Of a DNA stretch of 38,330 nucleotides, positions 8,028-17,416 are shown one piece after another (the stretch's first letter is position 1; every line of letters starts with the position of its first letter). The stretch spans positions 1 to 38,330 of the forward strand of contig JAJXUF010000025.1 of NCBI GenBank assembly GCA_021783175.1, in the 5' to 3' direction. Below the pieces are notes generated by a model. That model saw nothing but the letters and a program-made list of their open reading frames with translations, was not told where the DNA came from and did not search any database. This stretch comes from Pseudomonadota bacterium. Lineage in GTDB: Bacteria; Pseudomonadota; Gammaproteobacteria; Acidiferrobacterales; UBA6901. A program made the position numbers and the translations under genes.

Positions 8028-8397
8028 ATTATCTGTGTGCCACGCTCTGATTGCCCAGGTGGAAAGCATAGTCCGCCAGCACCACGCACAGGGAGTGCGC
8101 ACGATACGATTGAGAATCGGTCCACTTTGCGGCGTTGATCCAGACCTGATGGTGCACGCCTTTCCGCTTGCGCGTGCAGGCACACTCGCCGAGGGCGCCG
8201 ATCTCGTTATCGAGCGTCTGCCAATACGTGTGCGCTGCGGGCAATGCGGTGCGGAATCGGAGGCCGCCGCAAATCGGCTGCTATGTGCGCATTGTGGCGA
8301 CTGGCATACGCAGATTATTAGCGGCGATGAGATGTTGCTGGAGAACCTGGAGCTTGAGACCGACGGCCAACCGCAGCAATCCAGCGGCGCACAATAA
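8020..8397 (+). CDS. hypA: Hydrogenase nickel-insertion protein HypA
   Basis: A 125-residue HypA. The N-terminal MHELSVC supplies the nickel ligand His2. The zinc domain shows CGQCGAESE followed by LLCAHCG, the usual pair of CxxC motifs. With HypB it loads nickel into the large-subunit precursor after the iron centre is installed. It overlaps hypC by eight bases and is followed 45 bases later by hypB, so hypC-hypA-hypB read as one transcription unit. The C-terminal tail after ENLELE is a few residues longer than in many HypA proteins and looks non-conserved. Confidence 0.95.
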   Translation: MHELSVCHALIAQVESIVRQHHAQGVRTIRLRIGPLCGVDPDLMVHAFPLARAGTLAEGADLVIERLPIRVRCGQCGAESEAAANRLLCAHCGDWHTQIISGDEMLLENLELETDGQPQQSSGAQ

Positions 8398-8442
8398 CGC
8401 GTCGCGGGTGGCGGCTCTTGCCGGAACAACAGGAGATCATCT

Positions 8443-9309
8443 ATGTGCGACAGCTGCGGCTGTAACATCACCCCGGGAAATAAACATCTGGTCAGGGATG
8501 GCGGCAAGCTTTCGCGCACCGAAGACGGAAAAGCCGCCGTCACTGTGCTGAGCAGCCTGCTTCATGAAAACGACATACAGGCTCATCACAATCGCGCACA
8601 CTTCGATCAGCATGGGGTTTTGGCCGTTAACCTCATGTCGTCTCCGGGCGCAGGCAAGACGGCACTGCTCGAGGCGACTATCGATGCGCTGCGCAATGTG
8701 TTTCGCGTCGCAGTCATTGAAGGCGACCTGGAAACGGAAAACGACGCACTGCGCGTGCGCGCCAAAGGTGTTCCGGCAATACAGATCACCACCGGCAGCG
8801 CATGCCACCTAGATGCGCATATGGTGCATTCGGCGCTGCACCAGTTGTCCCTCGAAGGCGTAGATATTGTTTTCATTGAAAACGTGGGCAACCTCGTCTG
8901 CCCCGCCAGCTTTGATCTTGGGCAGCACCGCAACGTTGTCCTGCTTTCGGTGACGGAGGGAGACGACAAACCCTCCAAGTACCCGGTAATGTTCCGGGCC
9001 GCCGACCTGGTGCTGCTGACGAAGACTGATTTGCTTGCCGTGCTGGACGATTTCGATCCGCAGCGCGCGGAAAAGGCGGTGCGCGACCTGGCCAACCCGG
9101 CGCCGATCATGCCGCTTTCTGCGCGCCGCAATCGCGGGCTGGAATCGTGGATCGGCTGGTTACGTCAAGAACTTGACGCCAGGCGCCGGCCGATAGTACG
9201 GAGCACTAATCCAGAGGCCAACGGCATTGCCGACGAACTGCATTTGCGCCGCGCAATCACCGATCACGCGCGCGCGCCTTTTGTTTCCCCGAGACCTTCC
9301 AACGTCTGA
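8443..9309 (+). CDS. hypB: Hydrogenase nickel-incorporation GTPase HypB
   Basis: A 288-residue SIMIBI-class GTPase. The N-terminus MCDSCGCN is the CxxCGC high-affinity nickel motif. The P-loop is SSPGAGKTALLE. EGDLETENDA, the metal-binding GSACHLDA and the base-recognition LTKTDLL follow in order. It supplies nickel to the hydrogenase precursor with HypA. There is no long histidine-rich stretch after the N-terminal motif, unlike nickel-storing HypB proteins. AGGAG lies eight bases before the ATG. It is the last gene of the hypCAB group. The roughly 45 residues after the GTPase core look poorly conserved. Confidence 0.95.
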   Translation: MCDSCGCNITPGNKHLVRDGGKLSRTEDGKAAVTVLSSLLHENDIQAHHNRAHFDQHGVLAVNLMSSPGAGKTALLEATIDALRNVFRVAVIEGDLETENDALRVRAKGVPAIQITTGSACHLDAHMVHSALHQLSLEGVDIVFIENVGNLVCPASFDLGQHRNVVLLSVTEGDDKPSKYPVMFRAADLVLLTKTDLLAVLDDFDPQRAEKAVRDLANPAPIMPLSARRNRGLESWIGWLRQELDARRRPIVRSTNPEANGIADELHLRRAITDHARAPFVSPRPSNV

Positions 9310-9531
9310 TAAATAAAGGTTTCACGAGGCGAACCTGACCGCCGCGTTCGGACCAGGCTCGCAGCGACGGAAATTGCAGCCCTCCTCGGGATTGGCGCAC
9401 TCGGCCTCCTGACCAGAATGTCGCAGTGATCTTGCTCCTGCGCACGCTTTCCCCATTAAAAACGTGACTTGCAATCCGCCAGTGATTTGATTCAAATGTG
9501 CACCCCGATGACAGACACCGGAGAAAAACGA

Positions 9532-10392
9532 ATGAACATGACCACGGTCATAAGAAGAATCCTCGTTGCCAGTTTTCTGCTGCTACTGCCCTTGGCAGCG
9601 TGGTCCGGCGAAACCAAGCTCACCTGGTACGGACACGCAGCCTTCCGCATTGTGACACCCAAGGGAAAAATCCTTTTTATTGACCCGTGGCTGCGCAATC
9701 CGATGAACCCGGAGGCCAAGAATGGCAAAGATCCGGTTGCCGGGATCGACAAGGCCGATTATATCCTGATCACGCACGGCCACTTTGACCATGTGGGCGA
9801 CGCAGTTGAACTTGCCAAGAAGACCGGCGCGCGCCTGGTAACCAACTACGAGCTTGGCACAAACATGGCGAAGCTCCTCGAATACCCGAAGAATCAGATG
9901 GGATTTGATACGCTAATGAACATTGGCGGCAGGATTACCATCGCTGACGGCGAAGTCACGGTGGCAATGACCAATGCGATTCACTCGAGCGGCATGGATA
10001 ACCCGTTCGCCACTGAAAAGGAACCGGATATCGTCTACGGTGGCCCCTCGGCGGGCTTCGTGATCATGATCAAAGGCGGGCCTACGATCTATGACACCGG
10101 GGACACTGCTTATTTTTCGGACATGAAATTGATTGGTGAGCAGTACCACCCGGATGTCGCCATAGTATGCGTCGGCGGCCATTTCACTATGGGGCCGAAA
10201 ATGGGAGCACGCGCGGCCGAGGCTGTACACGCACGCATCGCCATCCCGCAACATTACGCCACCTTTCCGGTGCTTATCCAGGATCCGAGCGAATTCGGCC
10301 GCCTGGTCAGGCAGCATGGCATCCGCTATCTGCAGATGCGTCCTGACCAAACCGTCGTTTTTGAAGGCAAGAAACTAAAGAATAGTAAGTGA
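9532..10392 (+). CDS. Exported metallo-beta-lactamase-fold hydrolase (UlaG/UPF0173-like)
   Basis: A 286-residue protein with a Sec-type signal (basic start, then VASFLLLLPLAAWSG) and a mature domain of the metal-dependent hydrolase type. It shows the metal motif THGHFDHVGD, a later histidine in NAIHSSGMD, DTGDTAYFSD with a metal-bridging aspartate, and IPQHYATFP. Related cytoplasmic proteins (UPF0173) lack a signal peptide, so export is notable. The ATG at 9532 has GGAG eight bases upstream and gives a proper signal peptide. The gene follows hypB after 222 bases and ends at a strong hairpin terminator. The substrate is unknown, and a link to hydrogenase is suggested only by position. Confidence 0.8.
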   Translation: MNMTTVIRRILVASFLLLLPLAAWSGETKLTWYGHAAFRIVTPKGKILFIDPWLRNPMNPEAKNGKDPVAGIDKADYILITHGHFDHVGDAVELAKKTGARLVTNYELGTNMAKLLEYPKNQMGFDTLMNIGGRITIADGEVTVAMTNAIHSSGMDNPFATEKEPDIVYGGPSAGFVIMIKGGPTIYDTGDTAYFSDMKLIGEQYHPDVAIVCVGGHFTMGPKMGARAAEAVHARIAIPQHYATFPVLIQDPSEFGRLVRQHGIRYLQMRPDQTVVFEGKKLKNSK

Positions 10393-10399
10393 TGTCACC

Positions 10400-10435
10400 A
10401 CACTGCGCGGCTGCAAGGCCGCGCAGTGTTTCTTT
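10400..10435 (+). terminator. Intrinsic terminator after the metallo-hydrolase gene
   Basis: A perfect 12-bp GC-rich stem (10400-10411 with 10418-10429) encloses a six-base loop and is followed by TTCTTTC. It starts seven bases after the stop codon of the metallo-hydrolase gene. It separates that gene from the transporter gene downstream. Confidence 0.85.
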
Positions 10436-10523
10436 CATACCGCTTTGCGCATACCCTGCAAGGCCGAATAATACCCGGTGTGACAAAGGTGCCTTTCGCA
10501 ACGAGCTTCCCCGTTAGGACTGT

Positions 10524-11450
10524 ATGGGCGTGAGGCAGCTGATCGCCGGACATTCCCGCCTGGCCGCCGGGGTGGCACTCGTCCTGCTATCTGTGATCTG
10601 GGGATATAACTGGGTAATCCTGAAGGTCGCTTTGCGTTTCTCTAGTCCCTTCACCTTCGCCGCCTTGCGCACCGCGTTGGCGACCGCCAGCTTATTTATG
10701 ATCCTAGTCGCGCTTCGCCGCCCCTTGCGGCCAGTGAAGCCCCTGCAACTGGCTTGGCTTGGTTTGCTGCAGACTACCGGTTTCATTGGCTGCACCATGT
10801 GGGCGCTGGTGAGCGGCGCGGCGGGCAAGACGGCTGTGCTTACCTACACGATGCCTTTTTGGGTCATCGTTTTTGCCAAAATCGTGCTCGGCGAGCGCAT
10901 GCAGAGCGCACAGAAATTTGCCGTGACGTTGGCATTCCTTGGGCTGATCATGGTATTAGCCCCATGGCAACCGCAGGGCGACTTGAAAAGCAATCTGATC
11001 GCGGTCGTTGCCGGAATTTTCTGGGCAGCTGGCACGCTTTACACCAAAATCCTGCGCCGCCAGCAAAACTTCGATCTTCTGTCCCTCACCAGCTGGCAAA
11101 TGTTGTTCGGCGCGGTCGGCCTGATTATTATCGCCGCGCTTTTGCCGGAACCACCGGTGCAATGGAGCGGACTCTTTGTAGGCGCGCTCGTGTACAACGT
11201 TTTTCTTGGTAACGCACTCGCCTGGTTTCTGTGGCTCTATGCGCTGGATACATTGCCGGCCGGTGTTGCCAGCCTGGGTATCCTCGCCACACCAGTCATT
11301 GGCGTAGTTTTCGCCGCAGTGCAACTGCACGAGAAACCGGCGCCGCCTGAAATCCTTGGCATGCTGCTGATCGGCTTGGCGCTATTGCTGATTTCGGTGC
11401 ATGCTATCCGACAGCACCGACGCATCAGCCCGACGATTGGTCAGGAGTAG
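10524..11450 (+). CDS. EamA/DMT-superfamily transporter
   Basis: A 308-residue integral membrane protein with about ten hydrophobic spans in two homologous halves, as in the drug/metabolite transporter superfamily. Typical features are an early SVIWGYNWVILK segment, a first-half end at VLGERM, and a second-half segment VASLGILATPVIGVVFAAVQLHEKP cut here in words as the SLGxLxPVxGVxxAxxxLxE-like repeat. EamA proteins export small metabolites or amino acids; the substrate cannot be inferred. It lies between the metallo-hydrolase terminator and a methyltransferase gene that starts three bases after its stop, so those two are probably cotranscribed. Confidence 0.85.
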   Translation: MGVRQLIAGHSRLAAGVALVLLSVIWGYNWVILKVALRFSSPFTFAALRTALATASLFMILVALRRPLRPVKPLQLAWLGLLQTTGFIGCTMWALVSGAAGKTAVLTYTMPFWVIVFAKIVLGERMQSAQKFAVTLAFLGLIMVLAPWQPQGDLKSNLIAVVAGIFWAAGTLYTKILRRQQNFDLLSLTSWQMLFGAVGLIIIAALLPEPPVQWSGLFVGALVYNVFLGNALAWFLWLYALDTLPAGVASLGILATPVIGVVFAAVQLHEKPAPPEILGMLLIGLALLLISVHAIRQHRRISPTIGQE

Positions 11451-11453
11451 ACA

Positions 11454-12206
11454 TTGCCGCCAATGAACTTCAAGGACCATTTTTCGGCGTCCGCGGACGC
11501 CTATGCGCGGCACCGACCCCATTACCCGCATGATCTTTTCGCCTACCTTGCCGATATTGCTCCGGGTCACGCGCGCGCCTGGGATTGCGGTACCGGCAAC
11601 GGGCAGGCTGCCAGTGTGCTGGCCGAATTCTTCCACGACGTGCTGGCGAGTGATGCAAGCGCCAGCCAGATCTCCCAGGCGGCGCCACATCCTCGCGTAC
11701 ACTATCGCGTCGCCACAGCGCAGGACTCGGGTCTCGCACCACAGTGCGTCGATCTTGTTACCGTCGCGCAGGCCCTGCACTGGTTCGATCTGGCGGCCTT
11801 CTATGCGGAAGTTCGCCGCGTCCTGGTGGCTGGCGGTGTGCTTGCTGCGTGGTGCTACGGGTTGTTTCGCACCAACCCAGCGATAGATGCAATCATCGAC
11901 GCTTATAACCGCGAGTTTCTCGCAACCTACTGGCCTGCTGAACGGCGTTACATCGACGAGGCCTATACCTCAATCGACTTTCCATACCGGCGCGAGGCAA
12001 CACCCATCTTCCAGATGACGGCTACCTGGCGACTTGACGACGTTCTCGGATATCTGCAGACCTGGTCCGCGGCAACTCGCTATGCGAAAGCGACCGGCCA
12101 GGATCCACTTGATCATATTCGACCCGCGATTGCTGACGCCTGGGGCGATGCCAGCAGCGTGCGCCAGATCGTCTGGCCAATCCATCTGCTGATTGGCCGC
12201 AACTGA
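11454..12206 (+). CDS. Class I SAM-dependent methyltransferase
   Basis: A 250-residue Rossmann-fold methyltransferase. Motif I is AWDCGTGNGQAA near residue 43, an acidic end of strand two follows at VLASDASA, and the region around DLVTVAQALHWFD matches the UbiE/Tam-like group. The N-terminal FSASADAYARHRPHYP is common in members acting on small molecules. The start is probably the TTG at 11454, with AGGAG six bases upstream, rather than the ATG nine bases on, which would be too far from it. It directly follows the EamA gene. Substrate is unknown. Confidence 0.85.
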   Translation: MPPMNFKDHFSASADAYARHRPHYPHDLFAYLADIAPGHARAWDCGTGNGQAASVLAEFFHDVLASDASASQISQAAPHPRVHYRVATAQDSGLAPQCVDLVTVAQALHWFDLAAFYAEVRRVLVAGGVLAAWCYGLFRTNPAIDAIIDAYNREFLATYWPAERRYIDEAYTSIDFPYRREATPIFQMTATWRLDDVLGYLQTWSAATRYAKATGQDPLDHIRPAIADAWGDASSVRQIVWPIHLLIGRN

Positions 12207-12441
12207 CAGACTCCATTGACAGCGCCGGGAACCGCGGCAATGATGCTCGTACCGCGCTGCGACTCCGCCAGGGCGCCACGCTCCACACTATTGCGAAGGA
12301 GTTCCCCCATGATCATGCAGAACCGGCGCAACTGGCGGCGCGATATGCGCGCCGCGGTTGGTTCGGTCCGATGCCTTGGGGCAAGCGGAGTAATTGCGCT
12401 TTTCCGCGTATCGTCGCACGACCCGCTGACCCACCCGGCTC

Positions 12442-14745
12442 ATGCGTGATAGCAGGACCTCGATCCAGTCGGACACTGCAGCTGCAAAAACTTTGGCCCG
12501 ACTCTGGACTCTTGCCGGTCGAGTGCAGGCAGTCGGATACCGCCCTTTCGTGTACCGCATGGCGCTGCGTTACGCCCTCAGTGGCTGGGTCAGGAATCGG
12601 GGCGGACAAGTCGAGATACATGCGCAAGGCGAAGAAAGTGCGCTTGACGCATTCAACCGGGCGCTGATTAACGAGGCGCCACCTCTCGCGCAACCCAGGA
12701 TTCTGTCCGTCGCCACAGTTGAACCGCAAGCGGCTGAAGGGTTTGTCATTCTTAATAGTGCACCCGGCCTTCAGGCACGTGTTCATGTCCCCCCGGACTA
12801 CTTTGCTTGCGGCGACTGTTTGCAGGAGCTGCACGATCACACAGACAGGCGTTACCGTTATCCGTTCATCAATTGCACCCAGTGCGGGCCACGTTACACC
12901 CTAATCCGGCGACTGCCGTACGATCGGCCGAATACAACAATGGCCAATTTTGCGCTGTGCGAAGACTGCCGTCGCGAGTATAACGACCCGAAAGACCGGC
13001 GCTTTCACGCTGAGCCTCTGGCCTGCCCAAACTGCGGTCCGGAATTGGAATTCGCCTCACCGGGAACGACCCCAATCAAGGATACGCAAGGCGCTCTTGC
13101 CGCCGGCGTTGCTGCACTGCGTGCCGGATACGTTCTTGCTGTAAAGGGCATAGGTGGCTACCACCTGATGTGTGACGCAAGCAACGCGGTGGCGGTCGCA
13201 CGACTGCGCGCGCGCAAACCGCGACCACACAAGCCGCTTGCCGTCATGTTTCCTGCGCCGAGCATCGACCCGCTAGCAGCTGCGCGAGCGGCAGTCGTGA
13301 TCGGGGATGTCGCCGAACGGATGCTGTGTGATCCGATGCGGCCTGTTGTTTTATGCGAAAAGCACGTGAACAACCTGCTTTGCGAGGTCATCGCACCGCA
13401 ACTTAATGAAGTGGGTGTCATGCTGCCTTACAGTCCGCTGCATCACCTGCTGCTCGAAGACTTCGCCGCACCCGTGGTGGCGACTTCCGCAAACCTGAGC
13501 GGCGAGCCGGTCCTGATTGAGCGTAACGATGTGGAAAATCGACTCGCTCATGTGGCGGACGCGTATCTGCACCACAATCGCCCGATTGAGCGCCCTGCCG
13601 ACGATTGCGTATATCGCCCGATTGCCGGCCGCGCGCGCCCTCTGCGTCTGGGCCGCGGGGGCGCACCCCTCGAGCGCGATCTGCCATTTCACCTCAACGA
13701 ACCCCTGCTCGCCCTCGGCGGGCACATGAAAAATACCGTAGCCCTAGCCTGGGACGGACGCGTTGTGATCTCGCCGCATATCGGCGACCTAGAATCGCCG
13801 CGTGGCCTAGCGGTGTTCGAGCAAACGATTCACGATCTGCAGTCTCTCTATCAGGTCAAAGCCGCTGCGCTTGTCTGTGATGCCCATCCAGGCTATGGCA
13901 GTACGCGCTGGGCAAAACGCAGCGGTCTGCCGGTGACCAGCGTCTATCATCACCGCGCACATGCATCGGCACTGGCCGGCGAATTTCCGGGAATCGACAA
14001 CTGGTTGACCTTTACATGGGATGGCGTCGGCTATGGCGAAGACGGAACACTTTGGGGCGGAGAGGCACTTTTCGGACGACCAGGCTGCTGGCGGCGTGCG
14101 GCTCGCCTCAGACCGTTCCGCCTGCCGGGAGGCGAGCGGGCCGCACGCGAACCTTGGCGCAGCGCGGCGGCCCTGTGCTGGGAAACGGGGACCACGTGGT
14201 CCGACTGTCCGCAAGATACGACACTGCTCTACTCAGCGTGGCAGCAAGGCACGAATGCTCCACTGACAAGCGCCGCGGGCAGGCTATTCGACGCAGCTGC
14301 CTCGTTGACCGGACTGCTCCATCACGCCAGCTTCGAAGGTCAGGGGCCGATGTATCTCGAAGCCGCATGTGCCGCGCAAGCGAACAGCGTCGCATTGCCG
14401 CTGCGGCGCTCGGCCGACGGCTTGTGGGAAATCGACTGGTCGCCATTGGTGGCGCGTTTGCTCGATGCTTCGCTGCCGCCCGCCCAGCGCGCCGCAGACT
14501 TTCACGCAAGTTTGGTGGAAGCCTTGCGCCAACAGGCAGTGGCCGTACGACGGGAACGCAAGGTCGACGCTGTTGGTCTTTGCGGCGGCGTATTTCAGAA
14601 CCGGATCCTGAGCGAGGGCGCGATAGCCGTGTTGCAAGAGGAAGGTTTCGCAGTATACCTTGCGCAGTCAATCCCATGTAACGACGCGGGAATCAGTTTC
14701 GGACAAATCATCGAACTACAGGCACAGTTGACGCTTCAGTCATAA
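12442..14745 (+). CDS. hypF: Carbamoyltransferase HypF
   Basis: A 767-residue multidomain protein that turns carbamoyl phosphate into thiocyanate on HypE, the source of the cyanide ligands. Domains in order: acylphosphatase-like (GRVQAVGYRPFVYR, near residues 27-40), two zinc fingers (CGDC/CTQC, then CEDC/CPNC), a YrdC-like domain (KGIGGYHLMCDA, ATSANLSGEP), and a Kae1-like domain (DAHPGYGSTRWA, YHHRAHASAL, CGGVFQNRIL). Length is normal. The first 20 or so residues precede the recognisable domain and lack a clear ribosome-binding site, so the true start is uncertain. It is followed by hypE after three bases. Confidence 0.95.
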   Translation: MRDSRTSIQSDTAAAKTLARLWTLAGRVQAVGYRPFVYRMALRYALSGWVRNRGGQVEIHAQGEESALDAFNRALINEAPPLAQPRILSVATVEPQAAEGFVILNSAPGLQARVHVPPDYFACGDCLQELHDHTDRRYRYPFINCTQCGPRYTLIRRLPYDRPNTTMANFALCEDCRREYNDPKDRRFHAEPLACPNCGPELEFASPGTTPIKDTQGALAAGVAALRAGYVLAVKGIGGYHLMCDASNAVAVARLRARKPRPHKPLAVMFPAPSIDPLAAARAAVVIGDVAERMLCDPMRPVVLCEKHVNNLLCEVIAPQLNEVGVMLPYSPLHHLLLEDFAAPVVATSANLSGEPVLIERNDVENRLAHVADAYLHHNRPIERPADDCVYRPIAGRARPLRLGRGGAPLERDLPFHLNEPLLALGGHMKNTVALAWDGRVVISPHIGDLESPRGLAVFEQTIHDLQSLYQVKAAALVCDAHPGYGSTRWAKRSGLPVTSVYHHRAHASALAGEFPGIDNWLTFTWDGVGYGEDGTLWGGEALFGRPGCWRRAARLRPFRLPGGERAAREPWRSAAALCWETGTTWSDCPQDTTLLYSAWQQGTNAPLTSAAGRLFDAAASLTGLLHHASFEGQGPMYLEAACAAQANSVALPLRRSADGLWEIDWSPLVARLLDASLPPAQRAADFHASLVEALRQQAVAVRRERKVDAVGLCGGVFQNRILSEGAIAVLQEEGFAVYLAQSIPCNDAGISFGQIIELQAQLTLQS

Positions 14746-14748
14746 ACC

Positions 14749-15768
14749 ATGAAATCCGGCGAATTCAGCGAAACACACATCACATTGGCGCACGGAAATG
14801 GCGGGCGCTACATGCGGGAACTCATAGAAGCGGTGTTTGCGCATCACCTTTCCAATCCGCTGCTGAATATTGAGGCGGATGCCGTGCCCGTACCGGTCGA
14901 CAGCGGAGAAATCGTAATCACGACCGACGGCTTCACGGTACAGCCATTGGAATTTCCGGGCGGGGACATCGGCTCGCTCGCCGTGCACGGAACGGTGAAC
15001 GATCTCGCGGTATCTGGCGCCACGCCGCTTTACCTCACCCTCAACGCATTTATCGAGGAAGGATTGGAAATTTCCCAACTGCAACGCGTCATTGCCAGCC
15101 TGGCAAACGCGGCGCGCGAATCCAACGTGTGCGTCGTGGCCGGCGACACAAAAGTTGTGCGTCGCGGGGAGGGTGGCGGACTTTATTTGGCCACTACCGG
15201 TGTCGGCGTGCGCCCGCCCGATCTGAGGCTGGGCATGTCCGCCATCCGCGGCGGCGACACCGTTCTCGTAAGCGGACCGATCGGCGATCACGGAATTGCG
15301 GTTATGCTGGCGCGCGAGCAGTTCGGCTTGCGTGCCGACTTGCGCTCCGACGCTGCGAGCGTGCTGCCACTTACCCGAGCCGTGCTTTCATTTCCTGGTC
15401 TGCGTTTCATGCGTGATCCCACGCGCGGCGGACTTGCAATGATTGCCCACGAAATAAGCCACGCCACAGGCCTGGGAATCCGCTTGCGGGAATCGGCCAT
15501 ACCGGTACGAGACACGGTACGCTCGGTATGCGAACTGCTGGGTTACGACCCGATGTACCTGGCCTGTGAAGGACGCGTCGTGGCGGTAGTGGCGAGCGAA
15601 CAGGCCGACGCGGCCCTCGCCGCCTGGCGCGACCTACCGCAAGGCGATCAGGCGGCGATCATCGGCCGCGTTGAACCAATGCAGTCGTACGTCATTCTGG
15701 AAACCGGTCTCGGTGGTGAAAGAATGCTGGATGAGCTTGAAGATGATCCGCTGCCGCGCATCTGTTGA
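14749..15768 (+). CDS. hypE: Hydrogenase maturation protein HypE
   Basis: A 339-residue PurM-like ATPase that dehydrates the carbamoyl group received from HypF to a thiocyanate on its C-terminal cysteine. The C-terminus ends PRIC, the conserved acceptor tail. Other features are THITLAHGNGGRYMRELI at the start, TTDGFTVQPLEFPGGDIG, and MRDPTRGGLAM in the ATP-binding half. It begins three bases after hypF, so the partners are coupled. The gene converges on the retropepsin-like gene; the 109 bases between them contain no clear terminator. Confidence 0.96.
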   Translation: MKSGEFSETHITLAHGNGGRYMRELIEAVFAHHLSNPLLNIEADAVPVPVDSGEIVITTDGFTVQPLEFPGGDIGSLAVHGTVNDLAVSGATPLYLTLNAFIEEGLEISQLQRVIASLANAARESNVCVVAGDTKVVRRGEGGGLYLATTGVGVRPPDLRLGMSAIRGGDTVLVSGPIGDHGIAVMLAREQFGLRADLRSDAASVLPLTRAVLSFPGLRFMRDPTRGGLAMIAHEISHATGLGIRLRESAIPVRDTVRSVCELLGYDPMYLACEGRVVAVVASEQADAALAAWRDLPQGDQAAIIGRVEPMQSYVILETGLGGERMLDELEDDPLPRIC

Positions 15769-15877
15769 ATGCCGGCCTTGTTCGTCGCCCGACAGATTTT
15801 GCAGCAACTTGCAGACAGCCCTTGGCGCGTCTCGACTGGGTTGCTGACGCAGGCCGGCTCCCTAGCCGCCATCAGAT

Positions 15878-16528
15878 TCAGTATTTTTGCGTCAACTCCA
15901 TTTGATCCCCGTCACGCTGCATTTCCAGGTTCCCAAGAAACGACATGCCGAGCAAAGGCGTATCCGGTTGTGGACCGTCGATAACGCTGGCTTCGACATT
16001 GCGGATCACGATCCCCCCGATTGCTACCTTATCCAGCTCTATTGTGTAGGCGCGGGCAAAACCGGAGGCCGTTTTCACTAGGCTTGCTTCGCTGTCGCGG
16101 TAGTCCAGACCGATCTGTTTCGCCAGAGACGCATTCATGGCTACCACATTGGCGCCGGTATCCACGATGAATGTCACCGGAAAATCGTTAACCGAGCCCT
16201 GTGCCCGGAAAAACCCGTTGGCGCCCGCATAGATCGTTACAGTCGGGTGCCGCGTATTTTGAATTGGGCTGATAATCGCATTGAGCTTGAGTTCCTGGCG
16301 CTTGCCGTCAAACTCAACTACTGCTTGATTGGTCGCGGGATCGGCTGAGATGAGTTTCACGCCTTCCGGGCTAACTTCACCTGTGCTCAGTAACCGATGC
16401 GCTCCATCGACAAGAACAATTGCCTTATTATTGAATAAGGCGTAGAGCGAGACCTTGTCGACAGCCCATATACTCGCCGATACTCCGGCGCAGATTAGCC
16501 CCGCAAGCAGAACCGTCAATCGAATCAC
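15878..16528 (-). CDS. Exported retropepsin-like aspartic protease
   Basis: A 216-residue protein with an N-terminal signal or anchor helix (IRLTVLLAGLICAGVSASIWA) described here by its first and last residues I2 and about A22, and a single aspartic-protease domain. The catalytic motif is FIVDTGANVVAMN, and the domain ends with LLGMSFLGNLEM, as in the clan AA family of bacterial retropepsin-like proteins that act as dimers. The GTG at 16528 is chosen because AAGGA lies six bases upstream and the signal begins there; the in-frame extension to 16651 would overlap the divergent gene. The substrate is unknown. Confidence 0.82.
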   Translation of the reverse strand: MIRLTVLLAGLICAGVSASIWAVDKVSLYALFNNKAIVLVDGAHRLLSTGEVSPEGVKLISADPATNQAVVEFDGKRQELKLNAIISPIQNTRHPTVTIYAGANGFFRAQGSVNDFPVTFIVDTGANVVAMNASLAKQIGLDYRDSEASLVKTASGFARAYTIELDKVAIGGIVIRNVEASVIDGPQPDTPLLGMSFLGNLEMQRDGDQMELTQKY

Positions 16529-16576
16529 GCCGGATCCTTGTTTAATTCTATCTTGAGGTCGCGGTAAAATAACAAA

Positions 16577-17278
16577 ATGAAAAAAGTTCTCATTTTCCGT
16601 CACGCCCCCGGTGAGGGACCTGGCTATTTCGCCGACTTTCTTGACCGTCACAGCATCCCCTACAACCTAATCCGAATTGACCAGAACGAGCCCGTACCTG
16701 ACAGCATAGCCGATGCCTCGGGACTTGTAATGATGGGCGGCCCCATGAGCGTTAATGATCCATTGCCATGGATTCCGCGGGTACTGAATCTGGTGCGCCA
16801 GGCGATGAGCGCCGATGTACCGGTTCTGGGACACTGCCTCGGCGGGCAGCTGCTAAGCAAGGCTTTGGGCGGGACGGTCGCGCCAAATCCGGTACGCGAA
16901 ATCGGTTGGCTCCCCGTGCAACAATGTCAAAATGCCGCGACGAGCGACTGGCTTGACGGTCTGGCGCCAGAACTGGAAGTGTTCCATTGGCACGGTGAGA
17001 CTTTCACCATCCCGCAGGGCGCCACCCGTATTCTCGCCAGCCAGGCTTGCGCTAACCAGGGCTTTGTAATGGGCAAGGCCGTCGGCCTCCAGTGTCATGT
17101 GGAAATGCTTGAGAAGATGGTGAAAGACTGGGCAAGAATCGGTAAAGATGAAATTGCTACGCCCTCGGCTACCATACAGAGTCTGGAGCAGATGACGGAA
17201 AATCTTGAACATCGCATCGGATTGCTCCACAAGATAGCCGATGTCCTATACAGCCGCTGGATTCAAGGACTGCGCTAA
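16577..17278 (+). CDS. Class I glutamine amidotransferase-like protein
   Basis: A 233-residue stand-alone GATase domain. The nucleophile elbow is LGHCLGGQ (Cys87), the oxyanion region is MMGGPMSVND, and the catalytic His-x-Glu is in LQCHVEM. FHWHGETF is typical of the GMP-synthase-like subgroup without a synthetase domain. Such proteins hydrolyse glutamine or gamma-glutamyl compounds; the acceptor here is unknown. It is divergent from the protease gene with only 48 bases between starts, so the promoters must be compact or overlapping. Confidence 0.85.
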   Translation: MKKVLIFRHAPGEGPGYFADFLDRHSIPYNLIRIDQNEPVPDSIADASGLVMMGGPMSVNDPLPWIPRVLNLVRQAMSADVPVLGHCLGGQLLSKALGGTVAPNPVREIGWLPVQQCQNAATSDWLDGLAPELEVFHWHGETFTIPQGATRILASQACANQGFVMGKAVGLQCHVEMLEKMVKDWARIGKDEIATPSATIQSLEQMTENLEHRIGLLHKIADVLYSRWIQGLR

Positions 17279-17416
17279 AGATAAAACCCGCCCTGATTGC
17301 CCGGGTTGGCCGCGCGCCGCGACATGCTTGACCTTCCATATTCGTAGGCGCCATCGATACTGGCGGTCCAACTGGCTTTTCGCAACTGGGATGCAATCGA
17401 ACTGAAGAGCCTGCCT

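Noticed and set aside
9485..9497. Small palindrome ATTTGA-T-TCAAAT before the metallo-hydrolase gene
   Set aside because: It is AT-rich, lies about 35 bases before the start codon, and does not have FNR/CRP half-site spacing. It could arise by chance.
12207..12441. Open frames between the methyltransferase and hypF, one with a protein-like stretch around RLRQGATLHTIAKEF
   Set aside because: The most protein-like frame has no start codon before MPWGK and runs out of frame into hypF. There is no ribosome-binding site. It may be a remnant, but I cannot show it.
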